Assembly: GCA_902634515.1 (NCBI GenBank)
Contig: CACPKH010000001.1
Location: 62,001-126,000, forward strand
Direction of reading: 5' to 3'
Origin: an uncultured Prochlorococcus sp.
Lineage (GTDB): Bacteria; Cyanobacteriota; Cyanobacteriia; PCC-6307; Cyanobiaceae
Length of the DNA: 64,000 nt
The notes under the pieces were generated by a model. It ran no database searches. It was not told the DNA's origin and saw only the letters and a program-made list of their open reading frames with translations. Below, piece after piece: positions 37,287 through 45,571 of the stretch (positions are counted from its first letter, which is position 1; each line of letters opens with the position of its first letter). The position numbers and the translations under genes are program-made.

Positions 37287-37388
37287 ATGTCTTTTGAACG
37301 ACTAAGCCGATCAGAAATAGCGCATGGAAGGATTGCCATGCTTGGGGTTGTCTCTTTTGTCTTAATAGAGCTTTATAGGCTGCACTAA
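37287..37388 (+). CDS. hli: High-light-inducible protein (short Hli)
   Basis: 33 residues, beginning MSFERLSRSEIAHGRIAMLG. The chlorophyll-binding ELIP/Hli motif E-x-x-H-G-R-x-A-M-L-G is intact, followed by one helix (VVSFVLIELYRLH). Hli proteins bind chlorophyll and carotenoid as dimers and protect photosystem assembly intermediates. It is unusually short at both ends and lacks the IPG tail seen in the three hli genes at 55470-55900. Confidence 0.88.
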   Translation: MSFERLSRSEIAHGRIAMLGVVSFVLIELYRLH

Positions 37389-37520
37389 AACTTTTTTTTG
37401 CAAATTTCTTGAAGTCGTTAAAACAACTGAACTTATAGATAGCTTGATGTAATCCTTCTTTCAGCTTTTTGGCTTAATGTCTGAGTTCCTTTAGATCTCT
37501 AGTAAGTACGATTTTGGACT

Positions 37521-37673
37521 TTATGCGCCAGACCCAGCGAATAATGGTTCAAATACAGGTTGCCCCATACCACCATCATCATCATCATCATCACCATCAC
37601 TTCCAAATAGAACAAGTATTGCTCCTAGTGCAAAAAAACCAGATATTCCTATAGTCAGAAAATCAATGCCCAA
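37521..37673 (-). CDS. Small membrane protein with poly-Asp linker and GGMxQPV tail
   Basis: 50 residues from TTG 37673; there is no ATG in frame upstream before a stop. One helix (FLTIGISGFFALGAILVLFG) is followed by a run of Asp (six consecutive GAT codons), then GGMGQPVFEPLF. The same layout, including the TTG start, recurs at 54511-54651 (DDDDQDGGMMQPVYIG). The CAT/CAC-rich tract seen on the plus strand at 37570-37600 is simply this Asp run. Function unknown. Confidence 0.7.
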   Translation of the reverse strand: MGIDFLTIGISGFFALGAILVLFGSDGDDDDDDGGMGQPVFEPLFAGSGA

Positions 37674-37786
37674 GCTAATTAAGTCCTTAAATTTTGTAGA
37701 GAATAAACGATTATGCTCAAAACTGTGTATTAAGAGATTCTTAAGAGATACTAATAGTTATTGTCTGACAACAACCTATAAATCAA

Positions 37787-38185
37787 ATGAAGCTTAAAGC
37801 CTTTTTTGCTTGGTTGATTGTGTGTTCATATTGCTTTGCTATTAGCTCAGTTTGGGCTGTTGAAAAGATAAACGAATTAGCTCCATGTGTTCTATCAAGT
37901 CATTGTGCTTTCATTGAAATTGAATCAAATGATTTGTCTTCGTTTTTCCAGAAATCAATAGAAGCAGTTAATTTACTCCCGAGAACAGAAATTATCGAAA
38001 AGGATAACTTTTATATTCATGCAGAGTCCACAACAAAATTGATGCATTTTGTTGATGACCTTGAAATTAAAGCTGTTTCTGACAAATCTCTTTTGCAAAT
38101 CAGATCAGAGTCAAGAATTGGCGTTGGTGATTTTGGGGTCAACAAAAAAAGAATTGATCAGCTAATTGAATTTCTTTGTGCCTAA
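37787..38185 (+). CDS. DUF1499 family protein with signal peptide
   Basis: 132 residues. An N-terminal signal (AFFAWLIVCSYCFAISSVWA) precedes the DUF1499 core: IEAVNLLPRTEIIEKDNFYI, FVDDLEIKA and IRSESRIGVGDFGVNKKRID. DUF1499 proteins are widespread in cyanobacteria and plastids; function is unknown. A paralogue without a signal peptide lies at 54985-55368, so one copy probably acts outside and one inside the cytoplasm. Confidence 0.82.
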   Translation: MKLKAFFAWLIVCSYCFAISSVWAVEKINELAPCVLSSHCAFIEIESNDLSSFFQKSIEAVNLLPRTEIIEKDNFYIHAESTTKLMHFVDDLEIKAVSDKSLLQIRSESRIGVGDFGVNKKRIDQLIEFLCA

Positions 38186-38246
38186 CTTCCTAGAATCTTA
38201 TTCGGAAATTTTGTCTAATTTTTCTTAGGAAATCCATAGAGATGAT

Positions 38247-38777
38247 TTAATTAGTACCTTTATTGCAGAGTGAAACTTTTTCTAGCTTACTAACATTCTT
38301 ATATTGGGGTTTTAATGATATCTCTTTAATGCACTCATTAATATTGCGAGATCGTCTTGCGATAGGTACTAGCATGATTGCTCCAAAAACCAGGGCAATT
38401 GTGCTTGTGGCTGCAAGGCTAGTATGGAAAATCTTTCTAGGAGTTAGCTTTAACTTCTCTTGTCGTTCTCTAAGAGCTCGTTTTTCAGCTCTAATCTCTT
38501 CGGCAATTTTATATTCTTCTTTAGCTTTTCTTTCTTGAATAATCTGGTTTGATTTCTCTTTAAGCTCTGCTGCGTAACGTTCCTTGTTGACTTTTTCTGC
38601 ATATAGCTTTGCCGCTTTTCGGTTTTCTGAGGCTATTTTTAAATATTTTTCGCTTATTGCTATTCCATAAGCTATGGGCATAAGAAATATTGTCTGAATC
38701 TCAGGTAGGGATTTCCTAAGTTCATGGAGAAGTGACTTGACTTCTTTAGGAAGACTTTTGGAGTTATTTGTGCTCAT
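38247..38777 (-). CDS. Coiled-coil membrane protein, unknown
   Basis: 176 residues. Residues 55-112 are a charged coiled coil (AAELKEKSNQIIQERKAKEE and following). One helix near 120-140 (SLAATSTIALVFGAIMLVPI) is followed by a short tail with Cys (INECIKEISL, SLCNKGTN). The N-terminus has HELRKSLPEIQTIF. No family recognised. Confidence 0.65.
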   Translation of the reverse strand: MSTNNSKSLPKEVKSLLHELRKSLPEIQTIFLMPIAYGIAISEKYLKIASENRKAAKLYAEKVNKERYAAELKEKSNQIIQERKAKEEYKIAEEIRAEKRALRERQEKLKLTPRKIFHTSLAATSTIALVFGAIMLVPIARRSRNINECIKEISLKPQYKNVSKLEKVSLCNKGTN

Positions 38778-39352
38778 CTAATTTTTTCTGTCATACCCTT
38801 ATTTAGCCTTTTTAAGCCTTTAAATAAACCCCACATACATTAAATATGATAAATCTAAATTTTGTTTAACCATTTAAATGATATGGATTACTAGCCTTAA
38901 GGTACTAATTTCAGGAATTTCTTGAAGGATATCTATATTTGAGAGAAAAGAATCTTCTGATTAGAATCTTAGAGGAGGAGGTAAATACTTTACTTTTAAG
39001 TAAGAAAAGGTCGATTATATATTTCCTATTGAAGCAATCTTATTATTTATTATTTTTACTCTTTTTGATTCGCAATTAACCTTACATCCTTTTTACATTT
39101 TGGTTTTTATTTGATTTCAGAGATTAGTATGGGTTGACCACAGCTATTAATGAAGAACTAATTAAGGCTGATTCCTTTATGTTTGTTTCGATATTAAATT
39201 ATTCTGAGTAACTCTTCTGAGATTATTGAAATATCAGTATTAATCATATTGAAAATCCTTGATTTGGTTTGAGTAATGATTCTTTTATAGGAAACAAGCC
39301 AATAATATGACTTTTTAAAGATATTTATCTCTATTTAATATAGAATATATAC
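38778..39352 (+). other. Gene-poor interval
   Basis: 575 bases, very AT-rich. A frame starting at TTG 38939 and ending at 39079 could encode 46 residues with a basic helix and a hydrophobic end, but its start and composition are weak. No RNA gene, repeat or clear terminator is visible. Confidence 0.5.
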
Positions 39353-39511
39353 ATGCAACTGCTTTTTCTTCTACTAGGTTTATCCACTATATGCTTTAGC
39401 ACATTTTGCTTTAAGGACTGGGCCTCTGGTATTGCTGGATTTCTATATGGATCAATAATTTACCTTTTGATTACTTTTATAAAGTTTTTATTTTATAAGC
39501 TAATAACATAG
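39353..39511 (+). CDS. Tiny two-helix membrane protein
   Basis: 52 residues: MQLLFLLLGLSTICFSTFCF, a short polar break (KDWASGIAG), then FLYGSIIYLLITFIKFLFYK. Almost the whole chain is hydrophobic, consistent with a helical hairpin in the membrane. The frame is complete. No homology recognised. Confidence 0.5.
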   Translation: MQLLFLLLGLSTICFSTFCFKDWASGIAGFLYGSIIYLLITFIKFLFYKLIT

Positions 39512-39615
39512 AATAAGGCATATTTAAAATTTCAAAAGGATATAGAGTTGTCTTTGACAAATACTTCTGATAATAAATCCTTTAGTATAATCTTATTTAG
39601 TCTCTAAAACAGGCA

Positions 39616-39942
39616 ATGCTACTTTCAATATTTTCTTTGTTAATTTCATTTTTTATTTCTAATACAGTAATTGCAGACTTAGATACTGACTTTAAAAGCC
39701 ATATGCAAGATTGGAATGATAATAGTGAATTGGCAACTGAGCATCTTAAAAATGCAGAAAAAGAATTTTTAAATGGAGACGCCTTGCAGGGATGTGTGGA
39801 ACAAAGAAAAGCAGCTAATTATGGAATTTCTGCAACAGAGTCACTCATTAAGGCCTTTGAAATTAATGGTTCGACAGACGATCTCTCGGGCGTTAGGTCA
39901 GGATTAGCTAAGTGGAAAGAGCTTCGAGACTTTTGTGGCTAA
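39616..39942 (+). CDS. Small exported hypothetical protein
   Basis: 108 residues with a signal peptide (LLSIFSLLISFFISNTVIA, cleavage near residue 20). The mature part is helical and acidic (NSELATEHLKNAEKEFLNGD), with one Cys in LQGCVEQRKAANYG and another at the end (DFCG), which could pair. No domain known. Confidence 0.65.
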   Translation: MLLSIFSLLISFFISNTVIADLDTDFKSHMQDWNDNSELATEHLKNAEKEFLNGDALQGCVEQRKAANYGISATESLIKAFEINGSTDDLSGVRSGLAKWKELRDFCG

Positions 39943-40027
39943 GCATTAAAAACTGAATTAAAGGTAAAAATACTCATTTCTTTTGCCGTCAAATCTGCAT
40001 TATTTAATAGTCAACTACATTTTTAGA

Positions 40028-40147
40028 ATGAGTAAAATTCTCAAGAAAAAAAGATTTGTATTTTTACAAAATTTTGCAGTTTATTCTTTTACATTCTTTG
40101 CTGCGATTACCTTTTTAAAGAATTTCTATGAAAATCTAAACAGATGA
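40028..40147 (+). CDS. Tiny basic membrane protein
   Basis: 39 residues: MSKILKKKRFVFLQNFAVYS, then a hydrophobic stretch (FTFFAAITFLKNFY). The basic N-terminus and single helix fit a small inner-membrane protein with its N-terminus inside. The frame is complete, but length alone makes it uncertain. Confidence 0.42.
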   Translation: MSKILKKKRFVFLQNFAVYSFTFFAAITFLKNFYENLNR

Positions 40148-40168
40148 CAGTAATTCCTTTTTTAAGAA

Positions 40169-40462
40169 TTAACCAAAAATAGACAAGCTCAAATCAGATT
40201 CCAGTCCGTTGATTTGAATATATTCTTGAAAAACTTCAGAATCAAAAGCCTTTTGAGCGGCTTTCCTTGATTCAAATTCCACAATTACTCCTAGTTGGCC
40301 TCCATCCCATTCATTTACGTCAGAGTTTTGCTTTATATCTTTAGCGATAATGATCCCTCCAACAGATAAGAGCCAAGGCACCACGGTCTGAATGTATTCG
40401 ATAAATAGATCTGTATTCGGGATGGTTGCTTGCTTGATCCAGTAACCTTTGGCCACAATCAT
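40169..40462 (-). CDS. DUF1330 family protein
   Basis: 97 residues, ferredoxin-like alpha+beta barrel family. The pattern AKGYWIKQATI, YIQTVVPWLLSVGGIIIAKD, GQLGVIVEFESRKAAQKAFD and SEVFQEYI matches DUF1330 proteins, which form dimers of unknown function. No signal peptide. It stands between tiny membrane protein genes. Confidence 0.82.
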   Translation of the reverse strand: MIVAKGYWIKQATIPNTDLFIEYIQTVVPWLLSVGGIIIAKDIKQNSDVNEWDGGQLGVIVEFESRKAAQKAFDSEVFQEYIQINGLESDLSLSIFG

Positions 40463-40599
40463 TAAGAAAATTGGAAGAATTATGTCATATGACGGAGCTC
40501 GGTTTGCTAAAACGAAAAGAATTGATTTATTTTTAATGGCCTAGAAAGTTTTTTCAGGCTTGTATTATTACGCTGGTAATAAGATTTCTTTAGAATTTA

Positions 40600-40734
40600 A
40601 TGGGTTTTATTGCAACTCATAAGAGGTTTATCGCTTGGTATAAGTCTAAACTTGGCCTTACAGATTATGGAATGCTTTGGCTTTGTTTTTTTAAGGGAGT
40701 ATTCGTTACATTGATAATAGTTTACTTAATCTAA
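40600..40734 (+). CDS. Tiny single-helix membrane protein
   Basis: 44 residues: MGFIATHKRFIAWYKSKLGL, then TDYGMLWLCFFKGVFVTLII. The amphipathic basic N-terminal third and C-terminal helix (GMLWLCFFKGVFVTLIIVYL) resemble other small Prochlorococcus membrane proteins. It ends 78 bases before the lactamase-fold gene on the same strand. Confidence 0.5.
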   Translation: MGFIATHKRFIAWYKSKLGLTDYGMLWLCFFKGVFVTLIIVYLI

Positions 40735-40812
40735 ATAAATCTCTTCTTAAAAAAGAAATCCTTGGCCCTTTCCTTATCAAGCATATTTTTTACCATTTAC
40801 TTCTTTTCTTAG

Positions 40813-41559
40813 ATGACTTTACAAGCAACTTATTTGGGATCAAGTGGATGGATTATAGATTTTGATGATGTTCGACTATTAGTTGATCCTTGGCTTACTG
40901 GAACCCTTAAATTTCCACCAGGCTCTTGGTTAATTGAGGGGATTTTAAATAATGATATAGAAGTTCCTTCAAATATCGATATTCTTTTACTTACTCAAGG
41001 TTTAGCTGATCATGCACATGTTCCCTCTTTAAAATTATTAGATAGGTCTATTCAAGTAGTTGGTTCCAAATCTGCTTCTAATGTTGTTAAATCTCTTTCA
41101 TTTCAGAAAGTTATTGCACTAAAACCAGGCGAAGAGAAAAAAATTAAAAATATAAGTATCAAAGCCACTGCAGGACCATCTGTACCAAATACTGAAAATG
41201 GTTATTTAATTACTAGCGATTCTGGATCTATATATATTGAACCTCATGGCTTTCTTGATTCTTCTATCCCATCTTGCGAACTTGATGCCGTTATTACTCC
41301 TGTTATAAATCTAGGACTACCAATTACTGGTTATTTTATTGAAGGAAAAAATGTTTTACCAGAATTAATTAATCGGTTTAAACCTCTTTCAATTCTTGCA
41401 AGTACTACTGGAGGAGATTCTAACTTTAATGGGATCTTGACAAGACTTATTCAATCGGAGGGAAGTATAGAGATTGCCAAGAAATTAATTGGCCAGAAAA
41501 GCACTCTGATTAATCCAATTCCTCTCAAAAAATATAACCTTAAAGTTAGGCCTAATTAG
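40813..41559 (+). CDS. Metallo-beta-lactamase-fold protein lacking the usual first His ligands
   Basis: 248 residues. The fold is indicated by TYLGSSGWIIDFDDVRLLVD at the start and DILLLTQGLADHAHVPSLKL where metal enzymes have T-H-x-H-x-D-H. Here the first two His are Gln and Leu; only D-H remains. Related cyanobacterial proteins often share this change, so it is probably a family trait, giving altered metal binding or a non-catalytic role. IYIEPHGFLD later supplies another His. Soluble. Confidence 0.8.
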   Translation: MTLQATYLGSSGWIIDFDDVRLLVDPWLTGTLKFPPGSWLIEGILNNDIEVPSNIDILLLTQGLADHAHVPSLKLLDRSIQVVGSKSASNVVKSLSFQKVIALKPGEEKKIKNISIKATAGPSVPNTENGYLITSDSGSIYIEPHGFLDSSIPSCELDAVITPVINLGLPITGYFIEGKNVLPELINRFKPLSILASTTGGDSNFNGILTRLIQSEGSIEIAKKLIGQKSTLINPIPLKKYNLKVRPN

Positions 41560-41571
41560 AGCAAAATCTTT

Positions 41572-41766
41572 TCATTCTATATATTCAGATAAATTCTTAT
41601 CTGTTGAGAACCAAACGTCATCATTGAAAAATGGATTATGAATCCATTCTTTGTACTCTTTCTCTAAAGCAATCCTGTTATCTCCCTTTAACTTTCTCAT
41701 CCTAGCTTTTGCACTTCTTAAAACGACTTTAACTATTTCACTGGCTCTTTCTTGTCGAGTATTCAT
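41572..41766 (-). CDS. Small LKGD-EWI family protein
   Basis: 64 residues: ASEIVKVVLRSAKARMRKLK, then GDNRIALEKEYKEWIHNPFF and DDVWFSTDKN. It shares LKG-x4-ALE-x-E-x-KEWI with 54170-54397 and 36625-36822, but the last part (VWFSTD) has drifted from the WSxPDLT of those. Basic N-terminal helix, no membrane segment. Confidence 0.65.
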   Translation of the reverse strand: MNTRQERASEIVKVVLRSAKARMRKLKGDNRIALEKEYKEWIHNPFFNDDVWFSTDKNLSEYIE

Positions 41767-41867
41767 TTGTTAAATATTATCTAACTTAACTATAAATAAG
41801 CATGAATAGAAAATTATGTGACTAAAGTATCAATCTTATATATCATTCAAAACATTTCTACCTTTAA

Positions 41868-41966
41868 CTATAAATATGAGATTAAAGTTCCTGTTATCTC
41901 AAAGGAAATCCAGATAAATGCGGCAATTGATAGAAGAAGAAATAATACTTGATCTAAAGCCCTCAT
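41868..41966 (-). CDS. Tiny single-helix membrane protein downstream of a PsbF-like gene
   Basis: 32 residues: MRALDQVLFLLLSIAAFIWI, then SFEITGTLISYL. A single helix with almost no soluble part, the size of a photosystem small subunit. It starts 12 bases after the stop of the PsbF-like gene on the same strand, the place psbL or psbJ would occupy in psbEFLJ, but its sequence does not match either. Confidence 0.5.
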   Translation of the reverse strand: MRALDQVLFLLLSIAAFIWISFEITGTLISYL

Positions 41967-41978
41967 TTATTTAACTCC

Positions 41979-42278
41979 CTAGACACCTATAACACCTCTT
42001 CTAAGAAATTGCATTGCAAATATTGCACCAAGGAAGAATACTGTTGGAATTCCTAATGCATTAACAGCTAATGTTCTAAGAGTGAATACTGGATATCCAT
42101 CCCTGGGCCTATTACTAGGTACTACAGCCGTATCTTCCCAATTTTGATAATTTTCAATACTTGCTACAAAACCTTTATCAAATTTAATTACTTCCCACTT
42201 TGCAAGCCAGAAAATAGTAGAAAATGCAGAGATTAAGATAGGTGCAACTACTATAAATACTTTAAAAAGCATTTTCAA
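41979..42278 (-). CDS. PsbF-like (cytochrome b559 beta) protein lacking the haem-ligand His
   Basis: 99 residues. The C-terminal third ([20 protein letters not shown], then [14 protein letters not shown]) is very close to PsbF, whose core is [30 protein letters not shown]. At the position of the axial haem ligand it has Asn73 (AAT) instead of His, a one-base change from CAT. The N-terminal 60 residues are extra and contain another helix ([20 protein letters not shown]). It therefore cannot ligate b559 haem in the normal way. A normal psbEFLJ operon is expected elsewhere. Confidence 0.8.
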   Translation of the reverse strand: MKMLFKVFIVVAPILISAFSTIFWLAKWEVIKFDKGFVASIENYQNWEDTAVVPSNRPRDGYPVFTLRTLAVNALGIPTVFFLGAIFAMQFLRRGVIGV

Positions 42279-42447
42279 AAAGAAGATTTATATACCTATC
42301 TAGCATTTCTAGCTTAGACTTTAAGATCATTTTTGTTCATTAAAGGTATACATTTTTTCCTTTTTAAGTATCTTTTCTCTCTGTAATTTATGTAACGCAA
42401 ACTAGTTATAAATATTTCTCTGCTGAATTGACTATTAAGGCCTTCTC

Positions 42448-43056
42448 TCATCCAAAGGGATTAACTCCTGTTAAAGGTGAAACAAATAAGAACTCCATAA
42501 TTGTTCCTGTAACAGCTAGAGGTAGTACCCAAATAGTTAAGAACCTTGCTCCAAAAAATCTTATTGGTTGTTTCCCTTCAAAGCCTTTAGTAGAAGCTGT
42601 AAAAATTGTCTCTGAGTTCTCAATTGAATACTGGGACTGTGAGTATGGTCTTATCGGATTAGATGTAGATATAAGTACTCTACTTTTATTAATTGCTGCG
42701 ATAGGAAAGGTCCATAAAGCCATAAATCTTGGTCCAATCCAATTTCTTGGATGGGGAAATGCAGTATTTTTTAATGTTGATTCTTGAGGGATGGCTTTTT
42801 CAATTTCTTTAAAGATAGTGGTTAAATCCTTAGGCTGGTCATTTTTGACAAGCTTTTTTATAGTCGGATTCTTTATTTTGTCGATTTCAGCTTGTATTGG
42901 GAAATTCTTTACCTTTAATTTCTCATCTTTTAAGGCTGAAGATGCTTCAAAAGCAGTTAAAACATTGTCTTGAGAACTCTTCTTTTTTTTTATTTCGTTA
43001 TTAACGGATGATTGAACTTCCTCTGAAGAGCTTGGCGTGTTTTTTTCTTCACTCAT
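42448..43056 (-). CDS. Hypothetical protein with two RF-x-x-x-W-x-x-P-x-A membrane motifs
   Basis: 202 residues. Residues 1-95 are charged and disordered-looking. Two similar segments follow: WIGPRFMALWTFPIAAI (106-122) and FFGARFLTIWVLPLAVTGTI (168-187), then MEFLFVSPLTGVNPFG at the end. The repetition suggests internal duplication of a one-helix unit. It is upstream of the PsbF-like gene on the same strand, 169 bases away. The ending LFVS...FG recalls PsbE (LFVSTGLAYDVFG) only weakly, so I do not name it. Confidence 0.65.
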   Translation of the reverse strand: MSEEKNTPSSSEEVQSSVNNEIKKKKSSQDNVLTAFEASSALKDEKLKVKNFPIQAEIDKIKNPTIKKLVKNDQPKDLTTIFKEIEKAIPQESTLKNTAFPHPRNWIGPRFMALWTFPIAAINKSRVLISTSNPIRPYSQSQYSIENSETIFTASTKGFEGKQPIRFFGARFLTIWVLPLAVTGTIMEFLFVSPLTGVNPFG

Positions 43057-43302
43057 TATAAATATATAAAGTCTTAATCTAATTCATAGGTTAACTCCCA
43101 AGTGTTATCTTTATCCGATTAAAAGTATCTTTTATGTCATATGTATGTTATTGCTATGCTTACAGCATTAAATGATTCATTGCATAATGTCATATGATAT
43201 TAATTTGTGTATAAACTTCTATCTGCAAGTCAAATTTCTTTAACAAAAATATTTTAAATACGACATTCTATATATATTCAATGATGTATGAACTAATTAA
43301 AA

Positions 43303-43476
43303 ATGCAAGGATTGACTTTTTTCGCCCTTTCTTCTTCTGAATTAGGAGTAGACATTTCAACAATTAACTTGTCACTTGCCATCTCAGCATTTTTAGTTGT
43401 TGGCTTTCCACTTTTTAGGGTTTTGCGTTCTACGAACTTAAGCGATATTCAATCTAAGACAGTTACCCTCAAATAA
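43303..43476 (+). CDS. Small membrane protein, unknown
   Basis: 57 residues: MQGLTFFALSSSELGVDIST, one helix (NLSLAISAFLVVGFPLFRVL), then a polar tail (RSTNLSDIQSKTVTLK). Complete frame with a plausible start. It resembles small thylakoid proteins in layout, with no specific match. Confidence 0.55.
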   Translation: MQGLTFFALSSSELGVDISTINLSLAISAFLVVGFPLFRVLRSTNLSDIQSKTVTLK

Positions 43477-43537
43477 TTTAGATACCTTTTTGAACAGAAG
43501 TTAATTAAAGTAATAATTAGCATATAAGAATCTCTTA

Positions 43538-44203
43538 ATGGCAAAACTTGATCATGTAGAGCCTAATGATGCTTTGCATCTTTTTAAATCGGCATATCAG
43601 AACCGATATACATGGGAGCCTGGTTTTAAGGGATATCAAGGGAATTGTTCAATGAAAAAAAGTGAAAAGGAGGTTGTAGGAGAATTTATTCTTAGTAGTG
43701 ATATGAAACCAAAAATTAAAGGCATAGACGATGAAGGTATAAAGAAAGCTATTAGCTCTCAATTATGGGAAGTTGCTATTCATAGAGTTCGAAGGTCTTT
43801 TGAGGATGTTCATGGAAGTAATACATTTTCTATTGGCAATACTAATGATGTTGGATTGGAGATTATTGTAGGGGGCAGTAACAAAGGAGATAAATATCGT
43901 ATAAAAGATAATATCGTTACAATGGTATATAGGAACATTCATGGAAGCTTAATCAATATTTTTACTACTAAAACTATTGATACTGGAGATGGTTATTTGA
44001 GTAATCTATATACCAGCCAATATCTAGACCCTGTAAATGGAATGCCCATAAAAGGTAAATCAAATTTTGTGGACGATTTTACTCCTCTCGCAGAAGGCGG
44101 ACCATGGGTTTTGTCTCGAAGGTGTATAGAGACTGAAAGCTTTGAGGGGGATGATGGAAGTAGGATTGAGTTTGTATTTTCCAGCTTGAAATCATATGAT
44201 TAG
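43538..44203 (+). CDS. DUF3386 family protein
   Basis: 221 residues. The N-terminal DALHLFKSAYQNRYTWEPGF followed by KGYQGNC is the DUF3386 signature, and a beta-rich core follows (VVGEFILSSDMKPKIKGI, YRIKDNIVTMVYRNIHG). The family is found in cyanobacteria and plants; its function is not established. No signal peptide. The DUF2470 gene begins 23 bases downstream, so the two are likely cotranscribed. Confidence 0.85.
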   Translation: MAKLDHVEPNDALHLFKSAYQNRYTWEPGFKGYQGNCSMKKSEKEVVGEFILSSDMKPKIKGIDDEGIKKAISSQLWEVAIHRVRRSFEDVHGSNTFSIGNTNDVGLEIIVGGSNKGDKYRIKDNIVTMVYRNIHGSLINIFTTKTIDTGDGYLSNLYTSQYLDPVNGMPIKGKSNFVDDFTPLAEGGPWVLSRRCIETESFEGDDGSRIEFVFSSLKSYD

Positions 44204-44226
44204 TTTTAACATCATATATTTTCACT

Positions 44227-44493
44227 ATGCGGCAAGATCCGATTACTAAAGAGGTTAGCCAGAGGATATGTAATCATATGAACAAAGATCATTTAGAATC
44301 TCTAAAGGCTTATGCCAGTTTCTACGGGGGAATTAAGAATCCTATAAATGCCAATTTATTAGAAATAACAGCTGAATCTATGCATTTATCAGTTGATGGA
44401 AGTTATATCATAATTAAATTTGATCATCCTTTAAAGGATAGTTCTGATGCACATCAAACTCTTGTTTCAATGTTAGAAAAAATACCCCAATAA
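44227..44493 (+). CDS. DUF2470 protein (haem-utilisation-like domain)
   Basis: 88 residues. RICNHMNKDHLESLKAYASF is the conserved H-M-N-x-D-H motif, and FDHPLKDSSDAHQTLVSMLE closes the domain. This domain is the C-terminal part of HugZ-like and plastid GluBP-related proteins, where it can bind haem or tetrapyrrole-linked partners. Here it stands alone. It is paired with the DUF3386 gene just upstream. Confidence 0.85.
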   Translation: MRQDPITKEVSQRICNHMNKDHLESLKAYASFYGGIKNPINANLLEITAESMHLSVDGSYIIIKFDHPLKDSSDAHQTLVSMLEKIPQ

Positions 44494-44624
44494 ATTATCT
44501 ATATATTTAAACAAATCAATCAATTTATCTTGAACAGCATTCGTAGCAAGTTAGTATAAATTTCTTTTTTTCATTGCTACATTAGGCATGAACTTTCTAT
44601 TTTATAAAAGTAAGCTTAGCTTAC

Positions 44625-45020
44625 TTAAAATGTTATTCGTTTGTAAATTATGCCTGAGTGTTTTGCGAAGCTTATACTCCAAATACCGTGGCAACAATCC
44701 TCAAGACATCTTAGTAATTTGCTCGTGTCTCCTGTCTTGAGCCATTCCGCTTTAATGCTTGGAAGTTTATCTTGCATCGAATTTATTGACATTTGTATTA
44801 TGAGTAGATTTTCTTTTGCTGAATTTCCTTTTACTGATACTTGGTCACTCGACTGGAAAACTCTGAGCAGAAGTTCTAAGGCAATCAAATTACCTTTTTC
44901 TCCAGGATTTTCAGATACGTCTAAGGCTTTTTGGATTGATCTTCCTCCTATTGGCATTGCCCTTGCCTCTCCTTTTTGTATTAGGGCTATACCAATTAGA
45001 TAAGGGAACTCAATAGACAT
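44625..45020 (-). CDS. Hypothetical protein, mostly helical
   Basis: 131 residues: MSIEFPYLIGIALIQKGEAR, then IALELLLRVFQSSDQVSVKG and LLRCLEDCCHGIWSISFAK. No membrane segment is convincing. The helical pattern with LExCCxG could be part of a conserved picocyanobacterial family, but I cannot name it. It lies just downstream of rpsU on the same strand. Confidence 0.6.
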   Translation of the reverse strand: MSIEFPYLIGIALIQKGEARAMPIGGRSIQKALDVSENPGEKGNLIALELLLRVFQSSDQVSVKGNSAKENLLIIQMSINSMQDKLPSIKAEWLKTGDTSKLLRCLEDCCHGIWSISFAKHSGIIYKRITF

Positions 45021-45122
45021 TAGGCTTTTTAACTGGTCTATAGAAATAGGTAATTGTTTTAGAGCTTTATTTTATGGGCATTGTAGTTTTGACTTCTATG
45101 AGTAAGGTATTTGCTAGTTAAA

Positions 45123-45299
45123 TCAACGCCTTTTAAACCTTCTCCTTTGCTGAAGCTTTCTTTTATATTTCTCAATAGGAGTCTCATGATGACGTAAACG
45201 CTTTAACTCGCCAAATATTCCAGCTTTAGAAACCTGGCGTTTAAATCTTCGAAGAGCTGATTCAATCCCTTCGTTTTCTCCAACAGTTACTTGTGTCAA
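45123..45299 (-). CDS. rpsU: 30S ribosomal protein S21
   Basis: 58 residues: [20 protein letters not shown], then [20 protein letters not shown] and a basic end ([11 protein letters not shown]). This is a standard S21. The start is TTG 45299; the preceding in-frame codons offer no ATG. S21 binds near the 3' end of 16S rRNA in the small subunit and helps mRNA recognition. Confidence 0.95.
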   Translation of the reverse strand: MTQVTVGENEGIESALRRFKRQVSKAGIFGELKRLRHHETPIEKYKRKLQQRRRFKRR

Positions 45300-45571
45300 A
45301 TTAAAAAATCTAATCCATATAACATATCAGCTATTGTGCAGAATTTGAAGCATTAATATATGAGATGGTTACTATCGATTTCTTTTTAATCGGCCAGAGC
45401 GCTTAATGCTCAGTATTTTGGGGATTGGCGAAATTAATGTGCGCTTCTTACTATTTCGAGACTTCTAATGAGACAAATCTAGGTATAAAAGAGGATTTTC
45501 TAGTTCTAAGCTTACAAGAAACAGATTCTATCTGCTAGAAAGAGGTTGAGTTTTTAATTAGCTTTTATTAA

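Noticed and set aside
37570-37600. CAT/CAC triplet repeat as a microsatellite or poly-His gene
   Set aside because: On the minus strand it is the Asp run of a small membrane protein with a paralogue at 54511, so it is coding sequence.
38939-39079. 46-codon frame from TTG in the long gap
   Set aside because: Weak start, low-complexity hydrophobic composition and no conserved feature; not enough to call a gene.
42448-43056. Calling this gene psbE
   Set aside because: Only LFVS...FG near the end recalls PsbE; the haem His motif RYWVIHS is absent, and the two-helix duplication does not fit.
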